20,881 bases of DNA from Atlantibacter sp032075065 (lineage in GTDB: Bacteria; Pseudomonadota; Gammaproteobacteria; Enterobacterales; Enterobacteriaceae). The notes below the pieces were generated by a model. The model saw only the letters and a list, made by a program, of their open reading frames with translations, did not search any database and was not told the origin of the DNA. The stretch spans positions 1 to 20,881 of the forward strand of contig NZ_DAMAZC010000058.1 in NCBI RefSeq assembly GCF_032075065.1. Direction: 5' to 3'. The position numbers were made by a program, and so were the translations under genes. Of this stretch, positions 14,422 through 20,881 are shown piece after piece; within the stretch, counting starts at the first letter, position 1; every line of letters begins with the position of its first letter.

Positions 14422-16563
14422 TCAGAACTTCCACATCACGCCGACAGCCGCATTAAAGCCTGCGGCCGGAATAGATTCATGAGCCGTCTGATAACGCTTG
14501 TCGGTCAGGTTGTTCAGCGCCAGATTCACCTGATATTGATCCTGTGGACCAAATTCGCTGTTAAATTCCAGATTCAGCGTGGCCCAGCCAGGGTATTTCT
14601 GTTCCTGAGTGCCGGTGGCGTTGGTGGCTTTTGACGCCGCGCGAAGATAGAGATCGGAAGTCAGGTTCATGGCATTGAGCAGCAGCGTGTGTTTCACGCC
14701 GAAACGTCCGGTGACGGCAGGCTCGCCGGTATCCCAGGTTTTTTGATCCTGACCGTCAAACTGGCGGCGCAGGAAATTGCCGCTCAGATAAGGCGATACC
14801 GCCCAGCCGTTATATTCTGCCGACAGTTCCAGGCCATAGGTTTTGGCGCGGTTGATATTGTCGTAAAAGTAGTAACCGGTACGGCTGGTACTGGTGTTGC
14901 CGTTACAGACCGACTGACCGGAACAGGCCACAGAAGCGATGTAATCTTTGGCTTCGGAGTAATAAATCGCGCCATCGATAAACCACATATTGCCGTTATA
15001 GCGCGCCCCAAACTCATAGTTGTTGGAATGTTCCGCATCCAGATCCGGGTTGCCGTACGTGGTGCTACCGCCCGCTCCGGTCTGCATAAACTGCTGGGCC
15101 AGCGTCGGGAATACATAACCCTGAGCAAACGCCAGGCGCAGCTCGGTATGCTCAAAACCGGAGTAACGCAGGCTGGTAGAAGTCACCAGCGCATTATCGT
15201 GCACTGAATTGCCGTCGAGGGTGGAAGAACGCGTGCCGGTGCGGGAGTGCGTAACGGTTTCATCACCGCTTGTCAGCTTCGAATCCAGCCAGTACTGGCG
15301 CGCGCCCAGCGTCCAGATCCAGTTATCCGCAAACTGCCACTCATTTTGACCAAACAGCGACAGACTGGTTTGTTCAGCGCGGTTATGAGAATCGGTATTC
15401 TGGGTGTAGTTCACCGCCGCCGGGAAGCCCGTGGAACTGGCGGAACGCGTAGAGCCCGCAGATTGTTGCTTGATCCGATCGGACTGATATTGCGCGCCAA
15501 TGACCAGATTATTGTTATAGGGCAGCGTGAAGTTGGACTGGAGCGTCAGGCCCTGAGTGTTTTGCTTATCGTGGGACTGGGTCTGGTTGGCGACCGTCAG
15601 ATTGCCGATCATAGGGCTGCCGGAAGGCGTCACCACCGTCACACGGTTTTCAAAATCGCGATCCAGCGTCTGGATATAGGTATCCAGATGCAGCGTTTTC
15701 AGGTACTCGCCGCCTACATCGTAGTCGTAAAAGAAGCCAATTTTTTCGCGGGTGAGATCGGGGATCCTGACGCTGAAATCCTGATAAGTGACATCATCGT
15801 AATAGGTTTGCGTGGTCAGCGTGTAGCGATCGAGCGACAGGCCAAATTTGTGCTTATCGAGGGTGTAGCCAAGCCACATGCCCTGACTGTTATTACGAAA
15901 ACCCGTATTGGGTAAGCGGCCATCCGGCGTATCACGATCGCCGTGGTCCGCATAGTTGCCGTTTAGGCGATAATCAAAATTCCCTACGCTGCCTGCCACG
16001 ACGGCGGATTCATCCCAGCCGTTAGTGGCGCTGTCATAGATCGCTTTGATATGACCGCCAAATGGGCTGTCGCCGCCTTTGCGGGTGATAAAGTTCACCA
16101 CGCCGCCGATGGCCTGCGAACCGTAGAGCACCGAATAGGGGCCTTTCACCACTTCAATACGTTCAATGGAGGATTCATCAATCAGTAATCCAGGACCGTA
16201 GTTCTGCCCGGCGCGCTGGTAAGTGACCTCCTGACCGTCAATCAGGATCAGTACGCGTGACGACGCCTCACCGCGAATGCGGATTTGTTTACGCCCTGCC
16301 AGGGCGTTATCGGTCAGTTCAACGCCGGGAATATCTTCAAGCTCGTCGGCCAGAGAAGAGCGTGTAGATTTTTCCAGCGTCTCCTGGTTAATTACCTGAA
16401 TCGTTGCCGGGCTGGTCATTAATGATGATGCAGCCCGGTTCGAAGTCACCACCATGGTGTCTTCGCCTGCGGCTGCTAATGAAGAGGTTGCTGCGTTAAG
16501 TTGTTGAGAAATCAGCATGGCTAGCGCCGAGAGTATAAAGCACGTTTTCCTTGTACTAATCAT
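14422..16563 (-). CDS. TonB-dependent heme/hemoprotein receptor
   Basis: Outer-membrane gated channel of 713 residues. A signal peptide (1-25, probable cut at LNA/A) is followed by the TonB box region EDTMVVTS (34-41), the plug domain (about 45-163, with RIRGEASSRVLILIDG and VEVVKGPYSVLYGSQAIGG-type blocks) and a 22-strand barrel ending in MWKF, the usual terminal Phe. YVFPTL (483-488) and NPDL (505-508) correspond to the FRAP and NPDL boxes of heme receptors. By eye it is not close to ChuA, so I give no symbol. It is the first gene of the heme operon, with hmuT two bases beyond, and a Fur box lies just upstream. The start is ATG 16563; TTG 16575 is an alternative. Confidence 0.9.
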   Translation of the reverse strand: MISTRKTCFILSALAMLISQQLNAATSSLAAAGEDTMVVTSNRAASSLMTSPATIQVINQETLEKSTRSSLADELEDIPGVELTDNALAGRKQIRIRGEASSRVLILIDGQEVTYQRAGQNYGPGLLIDESSIERIEVVKGPYSVLYGSQAIGGVVNFITRKGGDSPFGGHIKAIYDSATNGWDESAVVAGSVGNFDYRLNGNYADHGDRDTPDGRLPNTGFRNNSQGMWLGYTLDKHKFGLSLDRYTLTTQTYYDDVTYQDFSVRIPDLTREKIGFFYDYDVGGEYLKTLHLDTYIQTLDRDFENRVTVVTPSGSPMIGNLTVANQTQSHDKQNTQGLTLQSNFTLPYNNNLVIGAQYQSDRIKQQSAGSTRSASSTGFPAAVNYTQNTDSHNRAEQTSLSLFGQNEWQFADNWIWTLGARQYWLDSKLTSGDETVTHSRTGTRSSTLDGNSVHDNALVTSTSLRYSGFEHTELRLAFAQGYVFPTLAQQFMQTGAGGSTTYGNPDLDAEHSNNYEFGARYNGNMWFIDGAIYYSEAKDYIASVACSGQSVCNGNTSTSRTGYYFYDNINRAKTYGLELSAEYNGWAVSPYLSGNFLRRQFDGQDQKTWDTGEPAVTGRFGVKHTLLLNAMNLTSDLYLRAASKATNATGTQEQKYPGWATLNLEFNSEFGPQDQYQVNLALNNLTDKRYQTAHESIPAAGFNAAVGVMWKF

Positions 16564-16581
16564 TACACGCCCCAATAAGAA

Positions 16582-16596
16582 TGATAATGGTTATCA
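16582..16596. promoter_or_regulatory. Fur box of the heme operon
   Basis: TGATAATGGTTATCA is a perfect six-base-pair inverted repeat differing from the 7-1-7 Fur consensus TGATAATGATTATCA at one position. It lies about 20 bases upstream of the receptor start, so the seven-gene operon should be repressed by iron-loaded Fur. A TATAAA-like -10 lies at 16608-16603 on the minus strand; no convincing -35 is seen. Confidence 0.88.
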
Positions 16597-16676
16597 TTGC
16601 GTTTTATATTAACGAGCCGCGTAGTGCTATAGAAATGGCCAAAAATCGCGCGAAAAATTGACTAAAATCAAAATTT

Positions 16677-16694
16677 ATAACCAGTTTTGGTTAT
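16677..16694. repeat. Palindrome ATAACCA-GTTT-TGGTTAT
   Basis: A perfect seven-base-pair inverted repeat with a four-base centre in the gap between the heme operon and tpl. It could be an operator for either side or a small hairpin; no regulator is recognised. Apart from this and the Fur box, 16597-16859 shows no gene or RNA that I can support. Confidence 0.4.
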
Positions 16695-16859
16695 CCATTC
16701 AGAATATTGCCCTATCAAAAGCAAGGACTTAGCGATATGTGCTGGCTAGTCATTAGGAGTTAGCCCATGCCGTTTTAAAAGGCACCACACCTTCTCCGCT
16801 TGAGCGTTTTATTTTCTGCCAGAAATAATAAATATGGGTATTAACGATATCACCCGAAT

Positions 16860-16881
16860 GGTGTAAATAAAAATTTACACC
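16860..16881. promoter_or_regulatory. Perfect TyrR box upstream of tpl
   Basis: TGTAAATAAAAATTTACA at 16862-16879 equals the TyrR consensus TGTAAA-N6-TTTACA with no mismatch, and the symmetry extends by GG/CC on each side. It lies about 430 bases before the tpl start. TyrR activates tpl of Citrobacter freundii from far-upstream boxes, so this is probably the strong distal box. Right-half-only matches (TTTACA) lie at 17000-17005 and 17104-17109. Confidence 0.88.
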
Positions 16882-17036
16882 TATTTTCCATGCCTAGCAC
16901 AATATTGTCTAAAAATAATGACTCCGTTCTCAATTTTTGCGCCGTAATAATAAATCGCGAAAGCAAAAGAAAAAAACAGGAAAGGGAAAATACCATTACT
17001 TTACATAATCAGGGTATTCACGATGCATTTAAGCCA

Positions 17037-17062
17037 AATCAATGACTGGTAATTCATTGATT
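17037..17062. promoter_or_regulatory. Probable IHF site within an inverted repeat
   Basis: AATCAATGA and TCATTGATT form a perfect nine-base inverted repeat around eight bases. The minus strand reads AATCAATGAATTA over 17062-17050, an exact match to the IHF consensus WATCAA-N4-TTR. The plus-strand arm misses it by one base. A bend here would bring the distal TyrR box close to the promoter. Confidence 0.65.
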
Positions 17063-17085
17063 TTATATCGCTCTTATAAAATACA

Positions 17086-17099
17086 GTGACTCAGGTCAC
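17086..17099. promoter_or_regulatory. Probable CRP site upstream of tpl
   Basis: GTGA-CTCAGG-TCAC keeps the full core of the CRP consensus GTGA-N6-TCAC as a 5-4-5 inverted repeat. Its centre (17092.5) is about 93 bases upstream of the transcription start predicted from the -10 at 17174, a suitable face of the helix for CRP action. Confidence 0.65.
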
Positions 17100-17150
17100 G
17101 GGTTTTACAGACATGCTAAAAACATGCTTAGGCAAACTGTTGCCAGACTA

Positions 17151-17179
17151 TTTCAACGGCGGATTGTTTAACGCATAAT
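17151..17179 (+). promoter_or_regulatory. Candidate tpl promoter
   Basis: TTTCAA (17151-17156), a 17-base spacer and CATAAT (17174-17179). The weak -35 suits an activator-dependent promoter. GGCAA-ACTG-TTGCC (17131-17144) just upstream is a palindrome that could be a weak proximal activator site, and ACATGCT is repeated 11 bases apart at 17111 and 17122. The predicted leader is about 120 bases. Confidence 0.45.
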
Positions 17180-17211
17180 CGCTCTGCCTTAACAATTTAC
17201 GATTATTTAAA

Positions 17212-17256
17212 CAGGGTGCTAAACCCTGAAATTATTCCGCCTCGGAGTTCAGGCGG
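17212..17256 (+). other. Two hairpins in the tpl leader
   Basis: CAGGGT-GCTAA-ACCCTG (17212-17228) and CCGCCT-N8-AGGCGG (17237 on) are two six-base-pair stems in the predicted 5' untranslated region. Neither is followed by a proper T-tract. They may affect stability or elongation; no known riboswitch is recognised. Confidence 0.4.
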
Positions 17257-17308
17257 GACGATATGCTTTAAACTAACGAATACCACTCTATATAACGGAG
17301 ATATTTAA

Positions 17309-18679
17309 ATGAATTTTCCAGCAGAACCGTTCCGTATTAAAAGCGTTGAAACCGTTTCTATGATCCCACGCGATGAGCGTATTAAGAAAATGCAGGAAGC
17401 GGGCTACAATACTTTCTTATTAAACTCGAAAGACGTGTATATCGACCTGCTGACCGATAGCGGAACCAACGCCATGAGCGATAAACAGTGGGCCGGAATG
17501 ATGATCGGCGACGAAGCTTATGCAGGCAGCGAAAACTTCCATCATCTGGAAAGAACGGTTCGTGAGCTTTTCGGCTTTAAACATATTGTTCCTACTCACC
17601 AGGGGCGCGGCGCAGAAAACTTATTATCCCAACTGGCTATTAAACCGGGCCAGTATGTGGCGGGAAATATGTATTTCACCACCACCCGTTATCATCAGGA
17701 AAAAAATGGCGCGACCTTTATCGACATCGTTCGTGATGAAGCGCATGACGCCACGATTGAAGTTGCCTTCAAAGGCAATATCGATCTGAAAAAATTGCAG
17801 AAACTGATCGATGAAAAAGGCGCGGAAAATATTGCCTATATTTGCCTGGCGGTAACCGTTAACCTGGCAGGCGGCCAGCCAGTATCGATGGAAAATATGC
17901 GCGCCGTTCGCGAACTGACTGCCGCGCACGGAATTAAAGTGTTCTATGACGCCACCCGCTGCGTTGAAAACGCCTATTTCATTAAAGAGCAGGAAAAAGG
18001 TTACGAGAACACCAGCATCAAAGACATCGTTCATGAAATGTTCAGCTATGCCGACGGCTGCACCATGTCCGGTAAGAAAGACTGCCTGGTGAACATCGGC
18101 GGCTTCCTGTGCATGAATGATGATGAGATGTTCTCTTCCGCTCGCGAGCTGGTCGTGGTTTACGAAGGAATGCCTTCTTACGGCGGTCTGGCGGGACGTG
18201 ATATGGAAGCCATGGCAATTGGTCTGCGCGAAGCGATGCAGTATGAATACATTGAGCATCGTATCAAGCAGGTTCGCTACCTCGGCGAAAAACTGAAAAG
18301 CGCGGGCGTACCGATTGTCGAACCGATCGGCGGCCATGCGGTATTCCTGGATGCACGTCGTTTCTGCCCGCATTTGTCTCAGGATGAATTCCCGGCACAG
18401 AGCCTGGCGGCCAGCATCTATATGGAAACCGGCGTGCGCAGTATGGAGCGCGGCATCATTTCCGCTGGACGTAATAAAGAGACCGGTGAGCACCACCGAC
18501 CGAAACTGGAAACCGTACGTCTGACTATTCCGCGCCGCGTTTATACCTATGCGCATATGGATGTGGTCGCTGACGGTATTATCAAGCTGTATAAACATAA
18601 AGAAGATATTCGTGGCCTGAAGTTTGAATACGAACCGAAGCAACTGCGTTTCTTTACGGCTCGCTTTGATTACATCTAA
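17309..18679 (+). CDS. tpl: Tyrosine phenol-lyase
   Basis: PLP-dependent beta-eliminating enzyme that splits L-tyrosine into phenol, pyruvate and ammonia. The 456 residues equal the length of Citrobacter freundii TPL and read nearly the same. The PLP lysine is K257 in SGKKDCLVNIGG. Other known active-site residues are in register: Y71, R100, T124, D214, R381 and F448. M379-E380-R381 distinguishes TPL from tryptophanase, which has a different residue at 379. ATG has GGAG eight bases upstream. The gene is preceded by TyrR, IHF and CRP-type sites and followed by a strong terminator and then tutB, so the downstream genes probably depend on read-through or a second promoter. Identification is secure. 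Confidence 0.98.
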   Translation: MNFPAEPFRIKSVETVSMIPRDERIKKMQEAGYNTFLLNSKDVYIDLLTDSGTNAMSDKQWAGMMIGDEAYAGSENFHHLERTVRELFGFKHIVPTHQGRGAENLLSQLAIKPGQYVAGNMYFTTTRYHQEKNGATFIDIVRDEAHDATIEVAFKGNIDLKKLQKLIDEKGAENIAYICLAVTVNLAGGQPVSMENMRAVRELTAAHGIKVFYDATRCVENAYFIKEQEKGYENTSIKDIVHEMFSYADGCTMSGKKDCLVNIGGFLCMNDDEMFSSARELVVVYEGMPSYGGLAGRDMEAMAIGLREAMQYEYIEHRIKQVRYLGEKLKSAGVPIVEPIGGHAVFLDARRFCPHLSQDEFPAQSLAASIYMETGVRSMERGIISAGRNKETGEHHRPKLETVRLTIPRRVYTYAHMDVVADGIIKLYKHKEDIRGLKFEYEPKQLRFFTARFDYI

Positions 18680-18689
18680 TTCAGTATTT

Positions 18690-18716
18690 GGCCCTGCCTC
18701 GTTGCAGGGCCTTTTT
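18690..18716 (+). terminator. Intrinsic terminator between tpl and tutB
   Basis: GGCCCTGC-CTCGTT-GCAGGGCC followed by TTTTT: an eight-base-pair GC-rich stem 10 bases after the tpl stop. It should make tpl mRNA much more abundant than the distal part of the operon. Confidence 0.92.
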
Positions 18717-18740
18717 GTTTCTGAACGAGGCCGTTTAAAA

Positions 18741-18780
18741 TTGAGTATAAATGCTGTAAATAACAATAATTTTTTTACAG
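18741..18780 (+). promoter_or_regulatory. tutB upstream region: possible promoter and CTGTAAA/TTTACAG repeat
   Basis: CTGTAAA (18754-18760) and TTTACAG (18774-18780) form a perfect seven-base inverted repeat with a 13-base centre. The halves equal TyrR half-sites but the spacing is not the canonical six. The right arm runs into the tutB ribosome site AGGA (18779-18782). TTGAGT (18741) and AATAAT (18765-18770), 18 bases apart, could be a second promoter after the terminator. Confidence 0.4.
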
Positions 18781-18790
18781 GAACATTATT

Positions 18791-20053
18791 ATGGGTATTC
18801 ATAACCCCGCTCAAAATGGTACAGCTGGATTAACCAGTGGTACAGTGCTTGTAATTGCGACCGTCATTGGCGGCGGCATGTTTTCTCTTCCAATTGCCAT
18901 GGCCGGCGTATGGTTTACCGGCGCAACCGTGATTTTAATCGCTGTTGCGCTGATGATGTTGTTAACCGGTTTGATGTTAGTTGAAGTTAATCTGCATTTT
19001 GAACCCGGGGCCAGCTTTAATACCTTTACCCAGGAACTGCTGGGGAAAAAATGGAATATCGTTGTTGGTATCGCGTTTGGCTTTGTTTTATATATTCTGA
19101 CCTATGCATATATTTCTGGTTCGTCGGCAGTTCTGAGCCAGACCCTCATGAAATATGGCGGAATTCATTTCCCGGCTAAATTTTCTGTTATCGTCGTTAC
19201 GCTGTTTGTCGGGATTATCGCATGGTATAGCTCATTACTGGTTGGCCGTATTACTACGGTACTTATTCTCGGTAAGTTTATTGCCTTCTTTGCTACCTTT
19301 TCCGGGCTGGTGAGCCATATAGAGATCGCTAAACTGCTGGATAGCGCCTCCGTCGCTATACCGGGCACCAGCTATCTTCCCTATGTGTTGATGACATTAC
19401 CGTTTTGCATAATTTCATTCGGCTTTCATGGCAATGTGCCGAGCCTGGTAAAACTCTATGGGAAGGACGGTGTGCCAAACATCACGCGCTCAATCGTGAT
19501 CGGAACCGTGTTTGCGGTGCTGCTGTATATCTTCTGGCTAGCCGTAACTATGGGGAATATCAGCCGCGCTTCGTTCTCGCCGATTATCGCTAAAGGCGGC
19601 AACATTGATGTTTTCGTTGAGGCCATTGGCGGAATTTTTACCAGCCGCTATATGGATCTTATCCTGACCTTCTTCGGAAACTTCGCTGTGGCAAGTTCAT
19701 TACTCGCCGCGACGCTCGGGCTTTTTGATTACATTGCCGACCTGTTCCACTTCCCTAACGATCCGCAGGGCCGTTTCAAAACCACGCTGGTGACTTATCT
19801 TCCTCCCGCGTTTGTCTGTTTCTTTTTCCCTAACGGCTTCGTATACGCCATAGGCTACGCCGGTTTAGCGTTCACCATCTGGAGCGTGATCCTGCCGCCA
19901 TTCCTGGTGAAAAGCGCACGGCGCCGTTATAGCTCGTCGATTTACACCGCTCCCTGTAATAACACGATGCTGAATCTGGTTATTGTCTGCGGTGTTATTG
20001 TCTATCTGACGGTGGTACTTGATGTTCTCGGCTGGCTTCCTGCATTTAAGTAA
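18791..20053 (+). CDS. tutB: Tyrosine transporter TutB (HAAAP family)
   Basis: Inner-membrane aromatic amino-acid permease of the Mtr/TnaB/TyrP family, with 420 residues and about eleven hydrophobic segments. The first segment carries the family signature TSGTVLVIATVIGGGMFSLPIAMAG (from residue 15), and SFGFHGNVPSLVKLYG is the conserved mid-protein motif. In Erwinia herbicola the gene directly after tpl, tutB, encodes a tyrosine-specific transporter; position and family here are the same, so it most likely imports tyrosine for TPL. The start ATG 18791 has AGGA eight bases upstream. It is followed after 11 bases by the pyridoxal kinase gene, indicating cotranscription. Confidence 0.92.
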   Translation: MGIHNPAQNGTAGLTSGTVLVIATVIGGGMFSLPIAMAGVWFTGATVILIAVALMMLLTGLMLVEVNLHFEPGASFNTFTQELLGKKWNIVVGIAFGFVLYILTYAYISGSSAVLSQTLMKYGGIHFPAKFSVIVVTLFVGIIAWYSSLLVGRITTVLILGKFIAFFATFSGLVSHIEIAKLLDSASVAIPGTSYLPYVLMTLPFCIISFGFHGNVPSLVKLYGKDGVPNITRSIVIGTVFAVLLYIFWLAVTMGNISRASFSPIIAKGGNIDVFVEAIGGIFTSRYMDLILTFFGNFAVASSLLAATLGLFDYIADLFHFPNDPQGRFKTTLVTYLPPAFVCFFFPNGFVYAIGYAGLAFTIWSVILPPFLVKSARRRYSSSIYTAPCNNTMLNLVIVCGVIVYLTVVLDVLGWLPAFK

Positions 20054-20064
20054 TTGAGGTTGTT

Positions 20065-20881
20065 ATGAAAAACGTATTATCTATCCAGTCCAGCGTGGTA
20101 TACGGTTACGCGGGCAATAAGGCCGCAGTATTACCGATGCAACTGTTGGGTATTGATGTCTGGCCTTTTCATACCGTGCAGTTTTCTAATCACACCCAAT
20201 ACGGGCACTGGCAGGGAATGGCGCTGCCGCCAGGCCAGTTGACGCATGTGATTGCCGGGCTGGAGCAAAATGATAAATTGCCAGAGTGCGATGCCGTTTT
20301 ATCAGGTTATCTCGGCGACAGCAGGCAGTGTGAAGAGGTGGCGCTGGCCGTTAACCAGGTGCGTCGTTATAACCCGAAAGCGCTCTATTTTTGCGATCCT
20401 GTGATGGGCCATCCGGCAAAAGGATGCGTGGTGGCTAACGGTGTCGATACGTTTTTCAAAAACGAAGCCATTGCGCTGGCAGACGTGATGGGGCCCAACT
20501 TACATGAACTGGAAATATTAACCGGCAAGCCGTTGAATACCTTTGATGAGGTAGTTTATGCGGCACAGCAACTGGTCGCGCAAGGCGTCAGTAAAGTGTT
20601 AGTCAAACACCTGGGGAAATGTGCCAAAGATCCCGCCGCTTTCGAGATGCTGTTGGTCACCGGGCGACAGGTATTGCACATCGCACGACCGCTGTATCTT
20701 TTCCCAAAACAGCCGGTAGGTGTAGGCGATCTGACCTGTAGCGTTTTGCTTGCAAGTTTGCTGAACGGTTTTGATGACATTACCGCGCTGGAATACAGCG
20801 CCAATATCGTTGATGCCGTTATGCGCCATACCTGGCAGCGAGAAAGTTATGAGCTGGAACTGGTTGAATCACGGCATTTCA
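20065..20881 (+). CDS. PdxY-type pyridoxal kinase, 3' end beyond the window
   Basis: Ribokinase-fold kinase of the PdxK/PdxY group that would phosphorylate pyridoxal to PLP. The 272 residues in the window cover nearly a whole PdxY (E. coli about 287). Visible blocks are VLSIQSSVVYGYAGN (4-18), VQFSNHTQYG (38-47), AVLSGYLGD (77-85), FCDPVMGHPAKGC (109-121), the ATP-site VLVKHLG (178-184) and the catalytic loop GVGDLT (219-224) with base D222. It looks active but more diverged from E. coli PdxY than housekeeping genes here are from theirs, as expected for a paralogue. ATG has GAGG five bases upstream and lies 11 bases after the tutB stop. Its place behind a PLP enzyme and its transporter suggests a cofactor-supply role. 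Confidence 0.88.
   Translation, partial: MKNVLSIQSSVVYGYAGNKAAVLPMQLLGIDVWPFHTVQFSNHTQYGHWQGMALPPGQLTHVIAGLEQNDKLPECDAVLSGYLGDSRQCEEVALAVNQVRRYNPKALYFCDPVMGHPAKGCVVANGVDTFFKNEAIALADVMGPNLHELEILTGKPLNTFDEVVYAAQQLVAQGVSKVLVKHLGKCAKDPAAFEMLLVTGRQVLHIARPLYLFPKQPVGVGDLTCSVLLASLLNGFDDITALEYSANIVDAVMRHTWQRESYELELVESRHF

Noticed and set aside
17216..17308. A 30-codon open frame from GTG 17216 ending one codon before tpl, a possible leader peptide
   Set aside because: It has no ribosome binding sequence, starts inside a hairpin arm and shows no regulatory codon run such as repeated Tyr or Trp.
17624..18814. A 396-codon open frame antisense to tpl
   Set aside because: It is a mirror of the strongly conserved tpl gene and crosses the tpl terminator; its composition is not protein-like.
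1..20881. CRISPR arrays, insertion sequences, tRNA or rRNA genes
   Set aside because: No regularly spaced repeats, transposase-like proteins or recognisable tRNA/rRNA sequence were found on reading both strands.

Overview
The window comes from an enterobacterial chromosome (Enterobacterales, most likely Enterobacteriaceae). The left part keeps the Escherichia coli gene order galR - lysA - lysR - ygeA - (araE) - kduD - (kduI) - yqeF, and the proteins look close to their E. coli counterparts. I compared from memory of those families; no search was run. The genus cannot be fixed. A tyrosine phenol-lyase locus is known from Citrobacter, Pantoea/Erwinia herbicola and a few relatives, so a genus of that kind is likely.

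Layout. Positions 1-4240 hold the 3' part of galR, a GNAT acetyltransferase, lysA with its divergent activator lysR, and ygeA. Positions 4241-6000 form a small uronate-degradation module: kdgF and kduD converge on a pair of terminators, and each has KdgR-type operators upstream. E. coli araE and kduI are absent from their usual places. Positions 6005-6768 hold a two-gene cassette that looks like a toxin-antitoxin pair (PemK/MazF-like toxin, ribbon-helix-helix-like antitoxin) about where kduI would be. Then come the thiolase yqeF and a lone phage-type antirepressor gene whose promoter carries a LexA-type SOS box.

Positions 9286-16563 are a seven-gene, Fur-boxed heme operon on the minus strand: TonB-dependent receptor, periplasmic heme-binding protein (ChuT), radical-SAM heme-opening enzyme (ChuW/HutW), heme carrier (ChuX/HutX), anaerobilin-reductase-like protein (ChuY), permease and ATPase. 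Heme would be taken up and opened by the oxygen-independent anaerobilin route. No ChuS/HemS gene is present here.

Positions 16576-20881 hold a tyrosine-catabolism operon on the plus strand: tpl (tyrosine phenol-lyase), tutB (tyrosine transporter) and a PdxY-type pyridoxal kinase that runs off the window end. TPL is PLP-dependent, so the operon appears to join substrate import, the enzyme and supply of its cofactor. Upstream are a perfect TyrR box, an exact IHF consensus and a good CRP-type site, matching the regulators known for Citrobacter freundii tpl. The strongest candidates for something not well described are the kinase in this operon, the LexA-boxed solitary antirepressor and the toxin-antitoxin-like cassette.
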